From Frigoribacterium sp. Leaf415 (GTDB taxonomy: Bacteria; Actinomycetota; Actinomycetes; Actinomycetales; Microbacteriaceae): a stretch of DNA of 64,000 bases. Positions 22,911 through 33,360 of this stretch are shown here, piece by piece. The stretch covers positions 1,918,149 to 1,982,148 of the forward strand of contig NZ_LMQR01000001.1 of the NCBI RefSeq assembly GCF_001424645.1, written 5' to 3'. Every line of letters begins with the position of its first letter. Positions within the stretch are counted from its first letter, which is position 1. The notes under the pieces were generated by a model, which saw nothing but the letters and a program-made list of their open reading frames with translations, did not search any database and was not told where the DNA came from. Made by a program: the position numbers and the translations under genes.

Positions 22911-23036
22911 CCGCGCGTGCGCGCCGGACCATTCTGCCAGACCGCGACTCGACCGGGGTGACCGCGAGGGGTGACCCGCCCGCCGGGCCGCACCGCGCCT
23001 CCCGCGTCCGAGGACGGCCTCGGGCATGATGGGCGG

Positions 23037-23531
23037 ATGCCCGAGCAGGACGAGGTCGACCGGATCGTCGAGGCGTGGCGCCACGAGCGACCCGACCTCG
23101 ACTTCGCGCCGCTCCACGTGCTCTCGCGCGTGGGTCGTCTGTCGAAGCACCTCGACCGGGCACGACGCGAGGCCTTCCACGCCAGCGACCTCGAGTCGTG
23201 GGAGTTCGACGTGCTGTCGGCCCTGCGCCGTGCCGGCGATCCCTACCAGCTGAGCCCCAAGACGCTGCTGCAACAGACTCTCGTCTCGAGCGGTGCGATG
23301 ACCAACCGCATCGACCGGCTCGTCGCGCGGGGCCTGGTCGAACGCCGCACCGACCCGAACGACGGCCGGGGCATCCTGGTCACGATGACGACCGAGGGGC
23401 GTCGCGCCGTCGACGCCGCGATCGAACGACTCGTGACGGCCGAGGACGCCCTGCTCAGCGATCTCAGCGACGACGACCGCCGGCGGCTGACCGAGCTGTT
23501 GCGCACGCTGAGCCTGACGCTCGGCGGCTGA
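23037..23531 (+). CDS. MarR family transcriptional regulator
   Basis: A 164-residue winged-helix regulator. The core has WEFDVLSALRRAG, recognition helix region SSGAMTNRIDRLVARGLVERR and the wing DPNDGRGILVTMTTEGRRAVD, all typical of MarR. ATG at 23037 begins MPEQDEVDRIVEAW, as in related proteins. Ligand and targets are unknown; the ABC-F gene converges on it. Confidence 0.9.
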   Translation: MPEQDEVDRIVEAWRHERPDLDFAPLHVLSRVGRLSKHLDRARREAFHASDLESWEFDVLSALRRAGDPYQLSPKTLLQQTLVSSGAMTNRIDRLVARGLVERRTDPNDGRGILVTMTTEGRRAVDAAIERLVTAEDALLSDLSDDDRRRLTELLRTLSLTLGG

Positions 23532-23552
23532 ACCGCCCGCTGCGCCCGGGCC

Positions 23553-25370
<1,818 letters not shown>

Positions 25371-25411
25371 AGAAGCGTAGACGGCCCGAGCCGGGCGGCC
25401 GACTCGACGGT

Positions 25412-25441
25412 GCGCAGCCGGTGTCAGCGCAGCCGGTGTCA
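25412..25441. repeat. 15-bp perfect duplication spanning the moaE stop
   Basis: GCGCAGCCGGTGTCA occurs at 25412-25426 and again at 25427-25441. The last three bases of the second copy are the moaE stop codon, so the stop region is duplicated downstream. Confidence 0.8.
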
Positions 25442-25969
25442 GCCCAGCGACGCCACCCACTCGTCCGAGCCGTCGGTGAACTCCTGGCGCTTCCAGATCG
25501 GGGTGCGGGCCTTGACCTCGTCGACGAGGGCGGCGCAGGCCGCGAACGCCTCGGCACGGTGGGCCGATGCCACGGCGCAGGCCAGGGCGACGTCGCCCAC
25601 GACGAGATCGCCGTAGCGGTGCTCGACCGCGATCGCGACCTCGGGATGCGCCTCGGCCACGGCCAGCGCGACCTCGCGGATGACCTCGGTCGCGGTCGGG
25701 TGCGCCTCGTAGTGCAGGGCCTCGACGCCGCGCCCCTCGTCGTGGTCGCGGACGACCCCCTCGAACGTCACGACGGCCCCGGAGGCGCGGCTCGTCACGA
25801 GCGCGGAGCACTCGGCCACCGACACGGTCACGTCGACGACGCGGGCGAGCAGCACGCGCTCGGAGGCAGATGCTGCGGCGGGTGCGATCGGCGCGCCGGA
25901 GCCCGGGGCCGCACCGGCCTCCCGGGCGTACTCCCCGCCGGGCAGGAGGGTCGGATCGTCGGCGGTCAT
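25439..25969 (-). CDS. moaE: Molybdopterin synthase catalytic subunit MoaE
   Basis: A 176-residue protein that, with thiocarboxylated MoaD, converts precursor Z to molybdopterin. TFEGVVRDHDEGRGVEALHYEAHP, VEHRYGDLVVGD, ASAHRAEAFAACAALVDEVKARTPIWKRQEF with the conserved Lys residues are all present. An Ala-rich N-terminal extension of ~45 residues precedes the core. ATG at 25969 overlaps the mogA stop (ATGA). It is the last gene of moeA-moaC-mogA-moaE. Confidence 0.93.
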   Translation of the reverse strand: MTADDPTLLPGGEYAREAGAAPGSGAPIAPAAASASERVLLARVVDVTVSVAECSALVTSRASGAVVTFEGVVRDHDEGRGVEALHYEAHPTATEVIREVALAVAEAHPEVAIAVEHRYGDLVVGDVALACAVASAHRAEAFAACAALVDEVKARTPIWKRQEFTDGSDEWVASLG

Positions 25970-26541
25970 GCGGCCCCCTCGGGACTGGGATGGCGGTTCT
26001 GGGCGTGATCGACCCCGTGCAGCTGGTCGACCACGTGGTCGAGGACGTCGTCGAGCACGGCGAGCCCGTCGCGCACCCCGCCGCGCGAGCCGGGCAGGTT
26101 GACGACGAAGGTGCCGCCGGCCACGCCCGCGAGCCCACGGGAGAGGACGGCCAGCGGCGTCGAGGCCGCGCCGCGCCTCCTGAGCTCTTCGGCGATGCCG
26201 GGCAGCTCGCGGTCGAGCAGGGGCAGGGTCATCTCGGGCGTCGCGTCGGTCGGCGAGACGCCCGTGCCACCGGTGGTGACGACGGCGTCGACGCCCCACT
26301 CGAGGGCGGCCTCGAGCACCGCGCCGACGGGTTCGCCGTCGACCACGACGACGGGGCCCTCGACCAGCCAGCCGCGCGCCACGAACCAGTCGCGGATGAC
26401 GGGGCCGGTCGTGTCGTCGGCGGTGCCGGCGGCGGCGCGGGTGGACGCCACGACGACGACCGCCCGACGCCGAGCGGTCCCGTCGGCCGTGCCCACGTCG
26501 GCCGTGGCCACGGCGGCCGGCTCGTCCGAGGTGCCGCTCAT
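25966..26541 (-). CDS. mogA: MogA/MoaB family molybdopterin adenylyltransferase
   Basis: A 191-residue protein expected to adenylate molybdopterin before Mo insertion. After an Ala/Thr-rich leader (~25 residues) come AVVVVASTRAAAG, the MPT-binding motif TTGGTGVSPTDATPE and VVNLPGSRGGVRDGL, typical of MogA/MoaB/CinA-type folds. ATG at 26541 overlaps the moaC stop and its own stop overlaps the moaE start, showing tight coupling. Confidence 0.9.
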   Translation of the reverse strand: MSGTSDEPAAVATADVGTADGTARRRAVVVVASTRAAAGTADDTTGPVIRDWFVARGWLVEGPVVVVDGEPVGAVLEAALEWGVDAVVTTGGTGVSPTDATPEMTLPLLDRELPGIAEELRRRGAASTPLAVLSRGLAGVAGGTFVVNLPGSRGGVRDGLAVLDDVLDHVVDQLHGVDHAQNRHPSPEGAA

Positions 26542-27071
26542 CGCGACCAGTCCCCCGACTTGCCGCCCTGCTTGTCGAGCACCTTGATCTCGCCGATCAC
26601 GGCGAGCGCGTCGACCGCCTTGATCATGTCGAACAGCGTCAGGGCTGCGACCGACGCGGCGGTCAGGGCCTCCATCTCGACCCCGGTGACGCCCCGGGTC
26701 GAGACGCGCGCGATCACGGTGACCTGCGCCTCCGTGGTCTCGAAGTCGACGGTGATCGCGCCGAGAGGCAACGGGTGGCAGAGCGGGATCAGCGTCGGAG
26801 TCTGCTTCGCGGCCAGGATGCCGGCGATGCGGGCCGTGCCGAGGGCCTCGCCCTTGGGCAGCGAGCCGTCGACCAGTCGCGCGATCACGTCGGGCCGGGT
26901 GGTCAGCACCGCCTGGGCGGTCGCGATGCGCTTCGTCTCGGCTTTGCCGGTCACGTCGACCATGTGCGCGGTGCCGTCGTCGCGGACGTGCGAGAGCGGG
27001 GCTTCGGACAGCGCGGTCTCGGACGGCGGCATGTCGGGCAGCGGCACATCGGGCAGCGGGGTCTGGGTCAT
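26538..27071 (-). CDS. moaC: Cyclic pyranopterin monophosphate synthase MoaC
   Basis: A 177-residue enzyme completing precursor Z formation from the MoaA product. The family motifs HMVDVTGKAETKRIATA, TLIPLCHPLPLGAITVDFE and GVEMEALTAASVAALTLFDMIKAVD are intact. A ~30-residue Pro/Leu-rich N-terminal extension with repeated PLPDVPLPD precedes the core. ATG at 27071 overlaps the moeA stop by ATGA. Confidence 0.94.
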   Translation of the reverse strand: MTQTPLPDVPLPDMPPSETALSEAPLSHVRDDGTAHMVDVTGKAETKRIATAQAVLTTRPDVIARLVDGSLPKGEALGTARIAGILAAKQTPTLIPLCHPLPLGAITVDFETTEAQVTVIARVSTRGVTGVEMEALTAASVAALTLFDMIKAVDALAVIGEIKVLDKQGGKSGDWSR

Positions 27072-28345
27072 CGGTCGGCCTTCTCGTGGGGGGCGGGATC
27101 GTCGAGCGCCCAGACCTCGACCCGGTCGCCCTCGTCCACGCGGTCGACCCCGACGGGGACGGAGACGAGCACGGTGGCCTCGGCGTGGGCGGCGAGCAGG
27201 TGCGAGCTGGGCCCGCCGACGAGGTGGGCACGGCCGTCGACGTCGACCCGCCCGCGACGCAGCTGGTGCTTGCCGACCGGAGAGTCCACGGGGTGCGCCA
27301 TGGGCACGGTCCAGCGCCGTCGGGGCAGGCCGACGCCCGTGACACCGTGCAGGGCGGGGCGCAGGAAGGCCTCGAACGACACGAGCGAGCTGACGGGGTT
27401 GCCGGGGAAGCAGACGACGGGCAGCTCGCGGTCGTGCACGCGGACGGTGCCCCAGCCCTGCGGACCGCCGGGCTGCATGGCGACCGAGCCGAAGGTGACG
27501 CCCGACCCCTCGAACGCGTCGCGGACGACCTCGTAGGCCCCCGCGCTGACCCCGCCGCTCGTCAGCACGAGGTCGACCTCGGCGGCGTGGCGGGCGACGA
27601 CGGCGACGAGGGCGGCCGCGTCGTCGGTCACCCGGGCGGTCGTGACGATCACGCCGACCTCGGCGAGCGCCGCGGCCAGCGCCACGCCGTTCGCGTCGTG
27701 GATCTGGCCGGGCCCGAGCGGGGCACCGGGGGCGGCGAGCTCTTCGCCGGTCGAGACCAGCAGGAGGCGCGGGCGGCTCCGTACCTCGACCGCGTCGATC
27801 CCGGAGGCGGCGAGCACGCCCCACCGAGCGGGTGTCAGTCGCGTCCCGGCCGCGAACAGCACGGAGCCCGCGGCGACGTCGCTGCCCGCAGCGCGGACGA
27901 AGGCCCCGGCGGTGACGCCCGCCGGCACCTCGACGTCCGCGTCGACCCCGGTGGGCGGGAACGAGTCGGGCGAGACCTTCTCGATGGGCACGATGGCGTC
28001 GGCCCCGGCGGGGACGGCCGCGCCGGTCATGATCGGGGCCGCGGTGCCGGCGCCGAGGTCGGGGGCGGCCCGCCCGGCGGGGATGCGCGCCGTGACCTGC
28101 AGGGTCGTGGGGCGGGCCGGGTCGAGCCCCGCGGTCGAGACGGCGTAGCCGTCCATCTGCGAGTTGGCGAAGGGCGGCAGGTCGATCGGGGCGACGACGT
28201 CGGCGGCGAGCACCCGGTCGCGGTACCGGTCGGAGCGGGAGGCGAGCGCCTCGGGGCTGACCACGAGCGCGTCGACCGGCCGGGCCCGCACGGCGGCCTC
28301 GACGACTGCCGTGACCTCGGCGAGGTGGGTCTCGATGGTGCGCAC
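27068..28345 (-). CDS. moeA: Molybdopterin molybdotransferase (MoeA/Glp)
   Basis: A 425-residue protein that inserts molybdate into adenylated molybdopterin. Recognisable motifs are DLPPFANSQMDGYAV, MTGAAVPAGADAIVPIE, LLLVSTGEEL, VLTSGGVSAGAYEVV and VCFPGNPVSSLVSFEAFLRP, covering MoeA domains I-IV. The start is GTG at 28345 (RTIETHLAEV). It is the first gene of the cofactor operon, divergent from mtnP with 38 bp between the starts. Confidence 0.93.
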   Translation of the reverse strand: MRTIETHLAEVTAVVEAAVRARPVDALVVSPEALASRSDRYRDRVLAADVVAPIDLPPFANSQMDGYAVSTAGLDPARPTTLQVTARIPAGRAAPDLGAGTAAPIMTGAAVPAGADAIVPIEKVSPDSFPPTGVDADVEVPAGVTAGAFVRAAGSDVAAGSVLFAAGTRLTPARWGVLAASGIDAVEVRSRPRLLLVSTGEELAAPGAPLGPGQIHDANGVALAAALAEVGVIVTTARVTDDAAALVAVVARHAAEVDLVLTSGGVSAGAYEVVRDAFEGSGVTFGSVAMQPGGPQGWGTVRVHDRELPVVCFPGNPVSSLVSFEAFLRPALHGVTGVGLPRRRWTVPMAHPVDSPVGKHQLRRGRVDVDGRAHLVGGPSSHLLAAHAEATVLVSVPVGVDRVDEGDRVEVWALDDPAPHEKADR

Positions 28346-28370
28346 GCGGTTCCTCTCGGGCGATGGTCAG

Positions 28371-28376
28371 TAGCGT
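28371..28376 (+). promoter_or_regulatory. Leaderless -10 box of mtnP
   Basis: TAGCGT ends 7 nt before GTG at 28384. The same spacing recurs at many genes in this window and supports 28384 over the upstream ATG at 28363. Confidence 0.6.
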
Positions 28377-28383
28377 ATCGGGG

Positions 28384-29298
28384 GTGACCGACTCCGCGAC
28401 CGAGACCGACGTCCCCCAGCCCACCCGCGCCTCCTCGGGGCCGCCGCGCGTCGACGTCGCCGTCATCGGTGGATCGGGGCTGTACTCGCTCTTCGCCGAG
28501 GGCGAGGCGACCCGGCACGTCGTCGAGACGCCCTACGGCCCGACCTCGAGCGAGGTGACGATCGGCGAGCTGGGTGGCAAGCGCGTGGCGTTCCTCACCC
28601 GGCACGGCGCGGGCCACGCGGTCGCGCCGCACCTGATCGACTACCGGGCGAACGTGTGGGCGCTCGCGTCGCTCGGTGCGAAGGCCGTCGTGTCGTCGTC
28701 GGCGGTCGGCGGCGTCAGCCCCGACGTCGCCCCGGGCACCATGGTCGTCACCGACCAGTTCGTCGACCGGACCTGGGGACGACGCGACACGTTCTTCGAC
28801 GTCGAGGGCCAGGTGCAGCACCTGATCGCCGCCGACCCGTTCGACCCCGTGCTGCGGGCCGCCGCGATCGAGGCCCTCGAGGCACAGGGCGAGCCGTTCG
28901 CCCCGACCGGCACCTGCGTCGTGATCCAGGGGCCGCGGTTCTCGACCCGAGCCGAGTCGCTGTGGTTCCGGGCCGCGGGGGCGCACACGGTCAACATGAC
29001 GATGTACCCCGAGATCCCGCTCACCCTCGAACTCGGCATGGGCGCCGTCAACATCTCGTACGTGACCGACAGCGACGCCGGTCTGGCCCCGGCCGAGGGC
29101 GACGCGCCCGACGCCGACGCCGTGAGCGCCTCGCTCGTCTTCGAACGGCTCGCGGCCGCCCAGCCGCGCATCGTCGCGGCCATCGAGTCGATCGTCGCCG
29201 CGATGCCCGACGACTACTCCCCGCGCGAGCTGATGCCGCCCGACGCGGTGGCCGAGGTGCTCTCGCGGCCCGTCTCGGGTCGGAAGGCCGCGCTGTGA
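28384..29298 (+). CDS. mtnP: S-methyl-5'-thioadenosine phosphorylase
   Basis: A 304-residue nucleoside phosphorylase releasing adenine from methylthioadenosine. VAVIGGSGLYSL binds phosphate; FLTRHGAGHAVAPHLIDYRANVWAL, SAVGGVSPDVAPGTMVVTDQFVD and CVVIQGPRFSTRAES with the MTMYPE segment are family hallmarks. The Thr/Ala/Ser-rich N-terminus contains a reverse AGGAGGCGCG motif (28427). GTG at 28384 is preferred because of the -10 box 7 nt upstream. The next gene overlaps its stop. Confidence 0.9.
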   Translation: MTDSATETDVPQPTRASSGPPRVDVAVIGGSGLYSLFAEGEATRHVVETPYGPTSSEVTIGELGGKRVAFLTRHGAGHAVAPHLIDYRANVWALASLGAKAVVSSSAVGGVSPDVAPGTMVVTDQFVDRTWGRRDTFFDVEGQVQHLIAADPFDPVLRAAAIEALEAQGEPFAPTGTCVVIQGPRFSTRAESLWFRAAGAHTVNMTMYPEIPLTLELGMGAVNISYVTDSDAGLAPAEGDAPDADAVSASLVFERLAAAQPRIVAAIESIVAAMPDDYSPRELMPPDAVAEVLSRPVSGRKAAL

Positions 29299-30437
29299 AC
29301 GCGACCCGCGCCTCCTCGTCCGCTGCGTCCGCTGACTCCGCTGCATCCGCTGCGTCCGCTGCGTCCGCCGACGGTCCGGGCCTGCTCCTCGTCACCGGCG
29401 GGGCCGGCTTCATCGGGTCGGCGATCGTCGACCTCGCGCTCGAGGGCGGCTGGCGGGTGCGCGTGCTCGACTCGCTGCGGCCCGACGTGCACGGCGGCGA
29501 GCCGACGGTCGACCCGCGCGTCGACTTCGTGCACGGCGACGTGCGTGACGCCGAGACCGTCGACCGGGCACTCGTGGGCGTCGACGCGGTCTGCCACCAG
29601 GCGGCCAAGGTCGGGCTCGGCGTGGACTTCCAGGACGCCCCCGACTACGTCTCGTCGAACGAGCTCGGCACGGCCGTCGTGCTCGCGGCGATGGATCGCG
29701 CGGGCGTCGACCGCCTCGTCGTCGCCTCGTCGATGGTCGTCTACGGCGAGGGCAGCTACCGCACCTCGTCCGGCGCGACCGAGCGCCCCGCACCCCGCCG
29801 GATCGCCGACCTCGACGCCGGCGTCTTCGACCCGCGTGACGAGGCGGGCGAGCTGCTCGAGCCCCAGCTGATCAGTGAAGAGGCCCCGCTCGACCCCCGC
29901 AACGTCTACGCCATCACGAAGCTGACCCAGGAACACCTGTCGACCTCGTGGGCGCGCAGCACCGGCGGTCGGGCCGCCGCCCTCCGCTACCACAACGTCT
30001 ACGGTCCGGGCATGCCGCAGAACACGCCCTACGCCGGCGTGGCCTCGCTCTTCCGCTCGGCGCTCCAACGCGGCGAGGCACCGCGCGTGTTCGAGGACGG
30101 CGCCCAGCGTCGCGACTTCGTCCACGTCCGTGACATCGCCTCCGCCAACCTCGCGGCCCTCGAGTGGACGGCCGATCAGCCGACCGACACGTTCCGCGCG
30201 TTCAACGTCGGCAGCGGCACGGTGCACACGATCGGCGAGATGGCCGAGGCCCTGGCTCGCGAGGCCGGCGGACCGATGCCCGTCGTCACCGGCGAGTACC
30301 GCGCGGGAGACGTGCGGCACGTCACGGCCTCGTCCGCCCGCTTGCAGGGCGAGTTGGGCTGGCGACCGAGCGTGACCTTCGAGCAGGGCATGCACGAGTT
30401 CGCCACGGCCCCGCTGCGCGCCGCGGTCGTCCGCTAG
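29295..30437 (+). CDS. NAD-dependent epimerase/dehydratase (extended SDR)
   Basis: A 380-residue protein of the UDP-sugar epimerase type. The NAD motif GGAGFIGS is at 35-42, the catalytic pair is Y205 and K209 (VYAITK), and RYHNVYGPGMP plus DFVHVRDIA place it near GalE/WbpP-like epimerases. The first ~28 residues are a Ser/Ala repeat encoded by 9-bp units and containing a reverse AGGAGGCGCG motif. GTG at 29295 overlaps the mtnP stop. It probably makes an activated sugar for the glycosyltransferases downstream (inference). Confidence 0.88.
   Translation: MNATRASSSAASADSAASAASAASADGPGLLLVTGGAGFIGSAIVDLALEGGWRVRVLDSLRPDVHGGEPTVDPRVDFVHGDVRDAETVDRALVGVDAVCHQAAKVGLGVDFQDAPDYVSSNELGTAVVLAAMDRAGVDRLVVASSMVVYGEGSYRTSSGATERPAPRRIADLDAGVFDPRDEAGELLEPQLISEEAPLDPRNVYAITKLTQEHLSTSWARSTGGRAAALRYHNVYGPGMPQNTPYAGVASLFRSALQRGEAPRVFEDGAQRRDFVHVRDIASANLAALEWTADQPTDTFRAFNVGSGTVHTIGEMAEALAREAGGPMPVVTGEYRAGDVRHVTASSARLQGELGWRPSVTFEQGMHEFATAPLRAAVVR
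29321..29365. repeat. 9-bp tandem repeat in the epimerase N-terminus
   Basis: Five units near CGCTGCGTC encode a Ser/Ala-rich leader before the Rossmann fold. Unit length is a multiple of three, so copy-number change is tolerated. Confidence 0.75.
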
Positions 30438-30458
30438 ACGACGGCGAGCACCTCGCGG

Positions 30459-30878
30459 TCACCCGGCCCAGGGGTCGACGAGCTCGAGACCGAGGCCCTC
30501 GAAGTCCTTCGTGTTGCGCGTCGCGAGGGCGGCACCACCGACGAGGGCGTGTGCCGCGATCATGGCGTCGGCCGTCGCGATCGGGCGGCCGGCGGTCCGA
30601 CGCCGCAGCAGCACCGTCGCGTACTCGATCGCCGCATGCGCGTCGAACGCCAGCACGCGACCGTCGAACTGGTGCTCGAGGATGTCGATCACGCAGTCCT
30701 CGACGCGGTCACGGCGATGGCCCTCGGGCATGGCCAGGAGCCCGGCCAACATCTCGGCGCCGGTCACGACGCTGAGGTAGAGGCCGTCGAGCGGTTGCCG
30801 CTCGAACCAGCTCAGCACCTCGGGGCAGGGACGGGGACGGGCGAGTTCGGACACGACGTTCGTGTCGACGACGATCAT
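30459..30878 (-). CDS. vapC: PIN-domain ribonuclease toxin (VapC family)
   Basis: A 139-residue PIN-domain protein. VVDTNVVSELARP gives the first Asp (residue 5). TGAEMLAGL carries the conserved Glu, and TADAMIAAHAL with ATRNTKDFEGLGLELVDPW supplies the remaining acidic residues. This closely resembles FitB/VapC endoribonucleases. ATG at 30878 overlaps the antitoxin stop by ATGA. Confidence 0.92.
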   Translation of the reverse strand: MIVVDTNVVSELARPRPCPEVLSWFERQPLDGLYLSVVTGAEMLAGLLAMPEGHRRDRVEDCVIDILEHQFDGRVLAFDAHAAIEYATVLLRRRTAGRPIATADAMIAAHALVGGAALATRNTKDFEGLGLELVDPWAG

Positions 30879-31198
30879 CCGAAGTCGACCGATCTCGCCG
30901 GGGCCTGCGCCCGCCGTTCGCGGTCGAGCCCCTCGACGAACTCGTCGTCGAGGAAGGAGTCCCTCTCGGCCAAGCGGCGACGGAAGTCGTGGACCCAGTT
31001 CTCGGGCGTCGGTGCCGTTCCGGCGGCCGCCGGAGCCGCCGCGGCCACCGGATCGTCGACCGGCCCCTCGACCCCCTGGGCGAGTCGGGTCACCATCAGC
31101 CGCACCTCGGCCTCCATCGACCGCCCGTGGCTCGAACTGAGGGCCTTCAGCCCCTCGATCACCTCGGGGTCGAGACCTCGCACCGTCAACGTCGCCAT
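30875..31198 (-). CDS. vapB: VapB/FitA-type antitoxin
   Basis: A 107-residue antitoxin. The N-terminal ribbon-helix-helix reads MATLTVRGLDPEVIEGLKALSS with GRSMEAEVR, as in FitA. An Ala/Pro-rich linker and a C-terminal toxin-binding segment (NWVHDFRRRLAERD) follow. ATG at 31198 was chosen over GTG at 31207 because GGAGG lies 8 nt upstream. VapB-VapC complexes usually repress their own promoter, which here faces the glycosyltransferase promoter. Confidence 0.88.
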   Translation of the reverse strand: MATLTVRGLDPEVIEGLKALSSSHGRSMEAEVRLMVTRLAQGVEGPVDDPVAAAAPAAAGTAPTPENWVHDFRRRLAERDSFLDDEFVEGLDRERRAQAPARSVDFG

Positions 31199-31270
31199 CG
31201 GGACCACCTCCGGTCGCCGATGCTAGCAGGATGACAGCACTCCCCCCGTTCGGGGCGCGCACCGCCCGCT

Positions 31271-31303
31271 CCCATGACCTTCATGGGATCGCGTCCGTAC
31301 AGT
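31271..31303 (+). promoter_or_regulatory. GT2 promoter with a palindrome over the -35 region
   Basis: CCCATGA-CCT-TCATGGG (31271-31287) is a 7+7 perfect inverted repeat placed where the -35 should be. The -10 is TACAGT (31298-31303), ending 7 nt before the ATG at 31311. The palindrome is a plausible operator, possibly for VapBC or an unlinked regulator. Confidence 0.5.
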
Positions 31304-31310
31304 CGAGAGG

Positions 31311-31979
31311 ATGAGCAGCCCCCGAGTCGACGTCGTGCTTCCCTGTCTCGACGAAGAGGGCGCGTTGCCCTGGGTGCTCGGCCGCCTGCCCGAGGGCTGG
31401 CACGCGATCGTCGTCGACAACGGCTCCACCGACGACTCCGCCCGCGTCGCCGCCGAGCACGGCGCGACCGTCGTGCAGGAGGCGCGGCGCGGCTTCGGCA
31501 GCGCGGCCCACGCCGGTCTCGAGGCCGCCACGGCCGACTACGTCGCGTTCTGCGACGCCGACGCGTCGATGGATCCCGCCGACCTCCTCGCCCTCGCCGC
31601 CCCCGTGATGGCCGGTGACGCCGACCTCGTCCTCGGTCGTCGACGCCCGACCACCCGAGGTGCCTGGCCGGTGCACGCCCGCCTCGCCAACCTCGCGCTC
31701 TCGCACCTCATGCGGCGTGCCAGCGGCGTCGACCTGCACGACCTCGGCCCGATGCGCGTCGCCCGACGCCGGGCACTGCTCGACCTCGACCTGAAGGACC
31801 GTCGCAGCGGCTACCCGCTCGAGATGGTGCTGCGCGCCAGCGAAGCCGGCTGGCGGATCGTCGAGCAGGACGCCCCCTACTCACCCCGGGTCGGCCGGAG
31901 CAAGGTGACCGGCACCATCCGCGGCACGTCCGTCGCGATCAAGGACATGTCCCGCCTGCTGCGGGAGGTCGGCCGATGA
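31311..31979 (+). CDS. Glycosyltransferase family 2
   Basis: A 222-residue GT-A fold transferase without membrane helices. VDVVLPCLDEEGALPWVLGRLP opens the nucleotide-binding fold; AIVVDNGSTDDS and FCDADASMDPADLL provide the substrate and metal (DxD-like) motifs. The short length and gene order (followed by a DUF2064 protein) resemble the paired small transferases of the TIGR04283/TIGR04282 type. The start appears leaderless (TACAGT box). It overlaps the next gene by ATGA. Confidence 0.88.
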   Translation: MSSPRVDVVLPCLDEEGALPWVLGRLPEGWHAIVVDNGSTDDSARVAAEHGATVVQEARRGFGSAAHAGLEAATADYVAFCDADASMDPADLLALAAPVMAGDADLVLGRRRPTTRGAWPVHARLANLALSHLMRRASGVDLHDLGPMRVARRRALLDLDLKDRRSGYPLEMVLRASEAGWRIVEQDAPYSPRVGRSKVTGTIRGTSVAIKDMSRLLREVGR

Positions 31980-32659
31980 CGACCCTCGTGGTGATCGCGA
32001 AAGAGACGATCCCGGGCAAGGTCAAGACGCGCCTGCACCCCCCGCTCAGCCTCGAGCAGGCCGCCGACGTGGCCGCCGCCGCCATCCAGGACACCCTCGA
32101 CGTGGCCCGCCGACTGCCGGCCACTCGGCGCGTGCTGCTGTTCGACGGCAACCGCAAGCCCGTCGGCTCCGAAGACTTCGATGTGATCCCTCAGATCGGT
32201 GGCGACCTCGACGCACGCCTCGGCGCCCTCTTCGACGAGGTCGACGGGAAGACCGTGCTGATCGGCATGGACACCCCCCAGGTGACGGTCGAGTCCCTCG
32301 CGCCCGTCTTCGACGCGTGGACCGACGACGTCGACGCCTGGTTCGGCCCGGCGAACGACGGAGGCTTCTGGGCCCTGGGCCTCGCCCGGCCGACCGGCGA
32401 CCTGCTGCGGGGCGTGCCGATGTCGCGGGACGACACGGGTGCCCACCAGCTCCGTCGGCTCGCCGACGCCGGCCTCAGCGTGCGCATGCTGCCCGAACTC
32501 GTCGACGTCGACACCATCGACGACGCCCGCCTCGTCGCGGCCACCGCCCCCGGCAGCCGGTTCGCGGCCGCCCTGCGGCTCGCCGAGGCCACTGCCACCA
32601 CCACCACGAACGGCGTCGCCCGCACGACCGATCCCGCCACAGAAGGGGTCACCTCGTGA
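31976..32659 (+). CDS. DUF2064 (TIGR04282-type) transferase
   Basis: A 227-residue GT-A-like protein of the DUF2064 family. Characteristic are VVIAKETIPGKVKTRLHPPLS, VLLFDGN, LIGMDTPQVT and WFGPANDGGFWALGL. The family is annotated as a sugar or nucleotide transferase linked to rSAM/selenodomain or arsenosugar loci, but no radical SAM partner is adjacent here. It is coupled to the genes on both sides by 4-bp overlaps. Confidence 0.88.
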   Translation: MTTLVVIAKETIPGKVKTRLHPPLSLEQAADVAAAAIQDTLDVARRLPATRRVLLFDGNRKPVGSEDFDVIPQIGGDLDARLGALFDEVDGKTVLIGMDTPQVTVESLAPVFDAWTDDVDAWFGPANDGGFWALGLARPTGDLLRGVPMSRDDTGAHQLRRLADAGLSVRMLPELVDVDTIDDARLVAATAPGSRFAAALRLAEATATTTTNGVARTTDPATEGVTS

Positions 32660-33360
32660 CCATCGCCCCCGACCGACCCGCCACCTTCGGATCAGGAGGC
32701 GCGGAGCCGTACGCGCGCGCCCTGCGTCACGAGGGACTCCTGCAACTCGTCCGCGCGACCGGCGGTGCCGGACGCCCGGCGTCGCCCCCTGCCGCGGGCG
32801 ACGCCGACGAAGCGTTCGACGTCGCACGCTGGAGCGCCGACGCCGACGCCGCCGACCTCACGACCCTCGACGACGAGACCGGCCCGGTGCTCGACATCGG
32901 CTGCGGGCCCGCCCGCATGGTGCGTGCCGCCGTCGACCGCGGCCTGACCGTGCTCGGCCTGGACGTCTCGCCCACGGCCGTCGCGATGGCCCGCGAGGCC
33001 GGCCTGCCCGTAGCCGGCGGTTCGGTCTTCGACCCGCTGCCCCGCGAGGGCCAGTGGAACCTCGCCCTGCTGCTCGACGGCAACGTCGGCATCGGCGGCG
33101 ACCCGACGGCGTTGCTGACCCGCTGCGCCGAGATCCTCACGGCGACCGGCTCGATCGTCGTCGAGACCGCCCCCGAGGCGTCGCTCGACGACAGCTACGA
33201 GGCCCACGTGGTCGACGACCAGGGTCACGCCAGCGCGACCTTCCCCTGGGCCGAGGTCGGCCGCGAGGCCCTGCACCGCCACGCGAAGCGGTCGGGCCTG
33301 CGAGTCGCTCAGACCTGGTCGGTCGACGGACGCACCTTCTGCCGCCTGCGCGCCAGGTAG
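32656..33360 (+). CDS. Class I SAM-dependent methyltransferase
   Basis: A 234-residue methyltransferase with motif I VLDIGCGPARMV (78-89), an acidic end of strand 2 (GLDVSPTAVAMAREAG) and LLLDGNVGIGGDP. The N-terminus contains an AGGAGGCGCG motif (32695). GTG at 32656 overlaps the DUF2064 stop. The last 52 bp overlap the 3' end of the minus-strand gene that follows. The substrate is unknown; the context suggests a glycosylated product. Confidence 0.85.
   Translation: MTIAPDRPATFGSGGAEPYARALRHEGLLQLVRATGGAGRPASPPAAGDADEAFDVARWSADADAADLTTLDDETGPVLDIGCGPARMVRAAVDRGLTVLGLDVSPTAVAMAREAGLPVAGGSVFDPLPREGQWNLALLLDGNVGIGGDPTALLTRCAEILTATGSIVVETAPEASLDDSYEAHVVDDQGHASATFPWAEVGREALHRHAKRSGLRVAQTWSVDGRTFCRLRAR

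Noticed and set aside
22256..22993. Longer start (22993) for the DUF4126-type gene
   Set aside because: It would translate through the tRNA-Gln gene; ATG at 22744 begins the conserved part.
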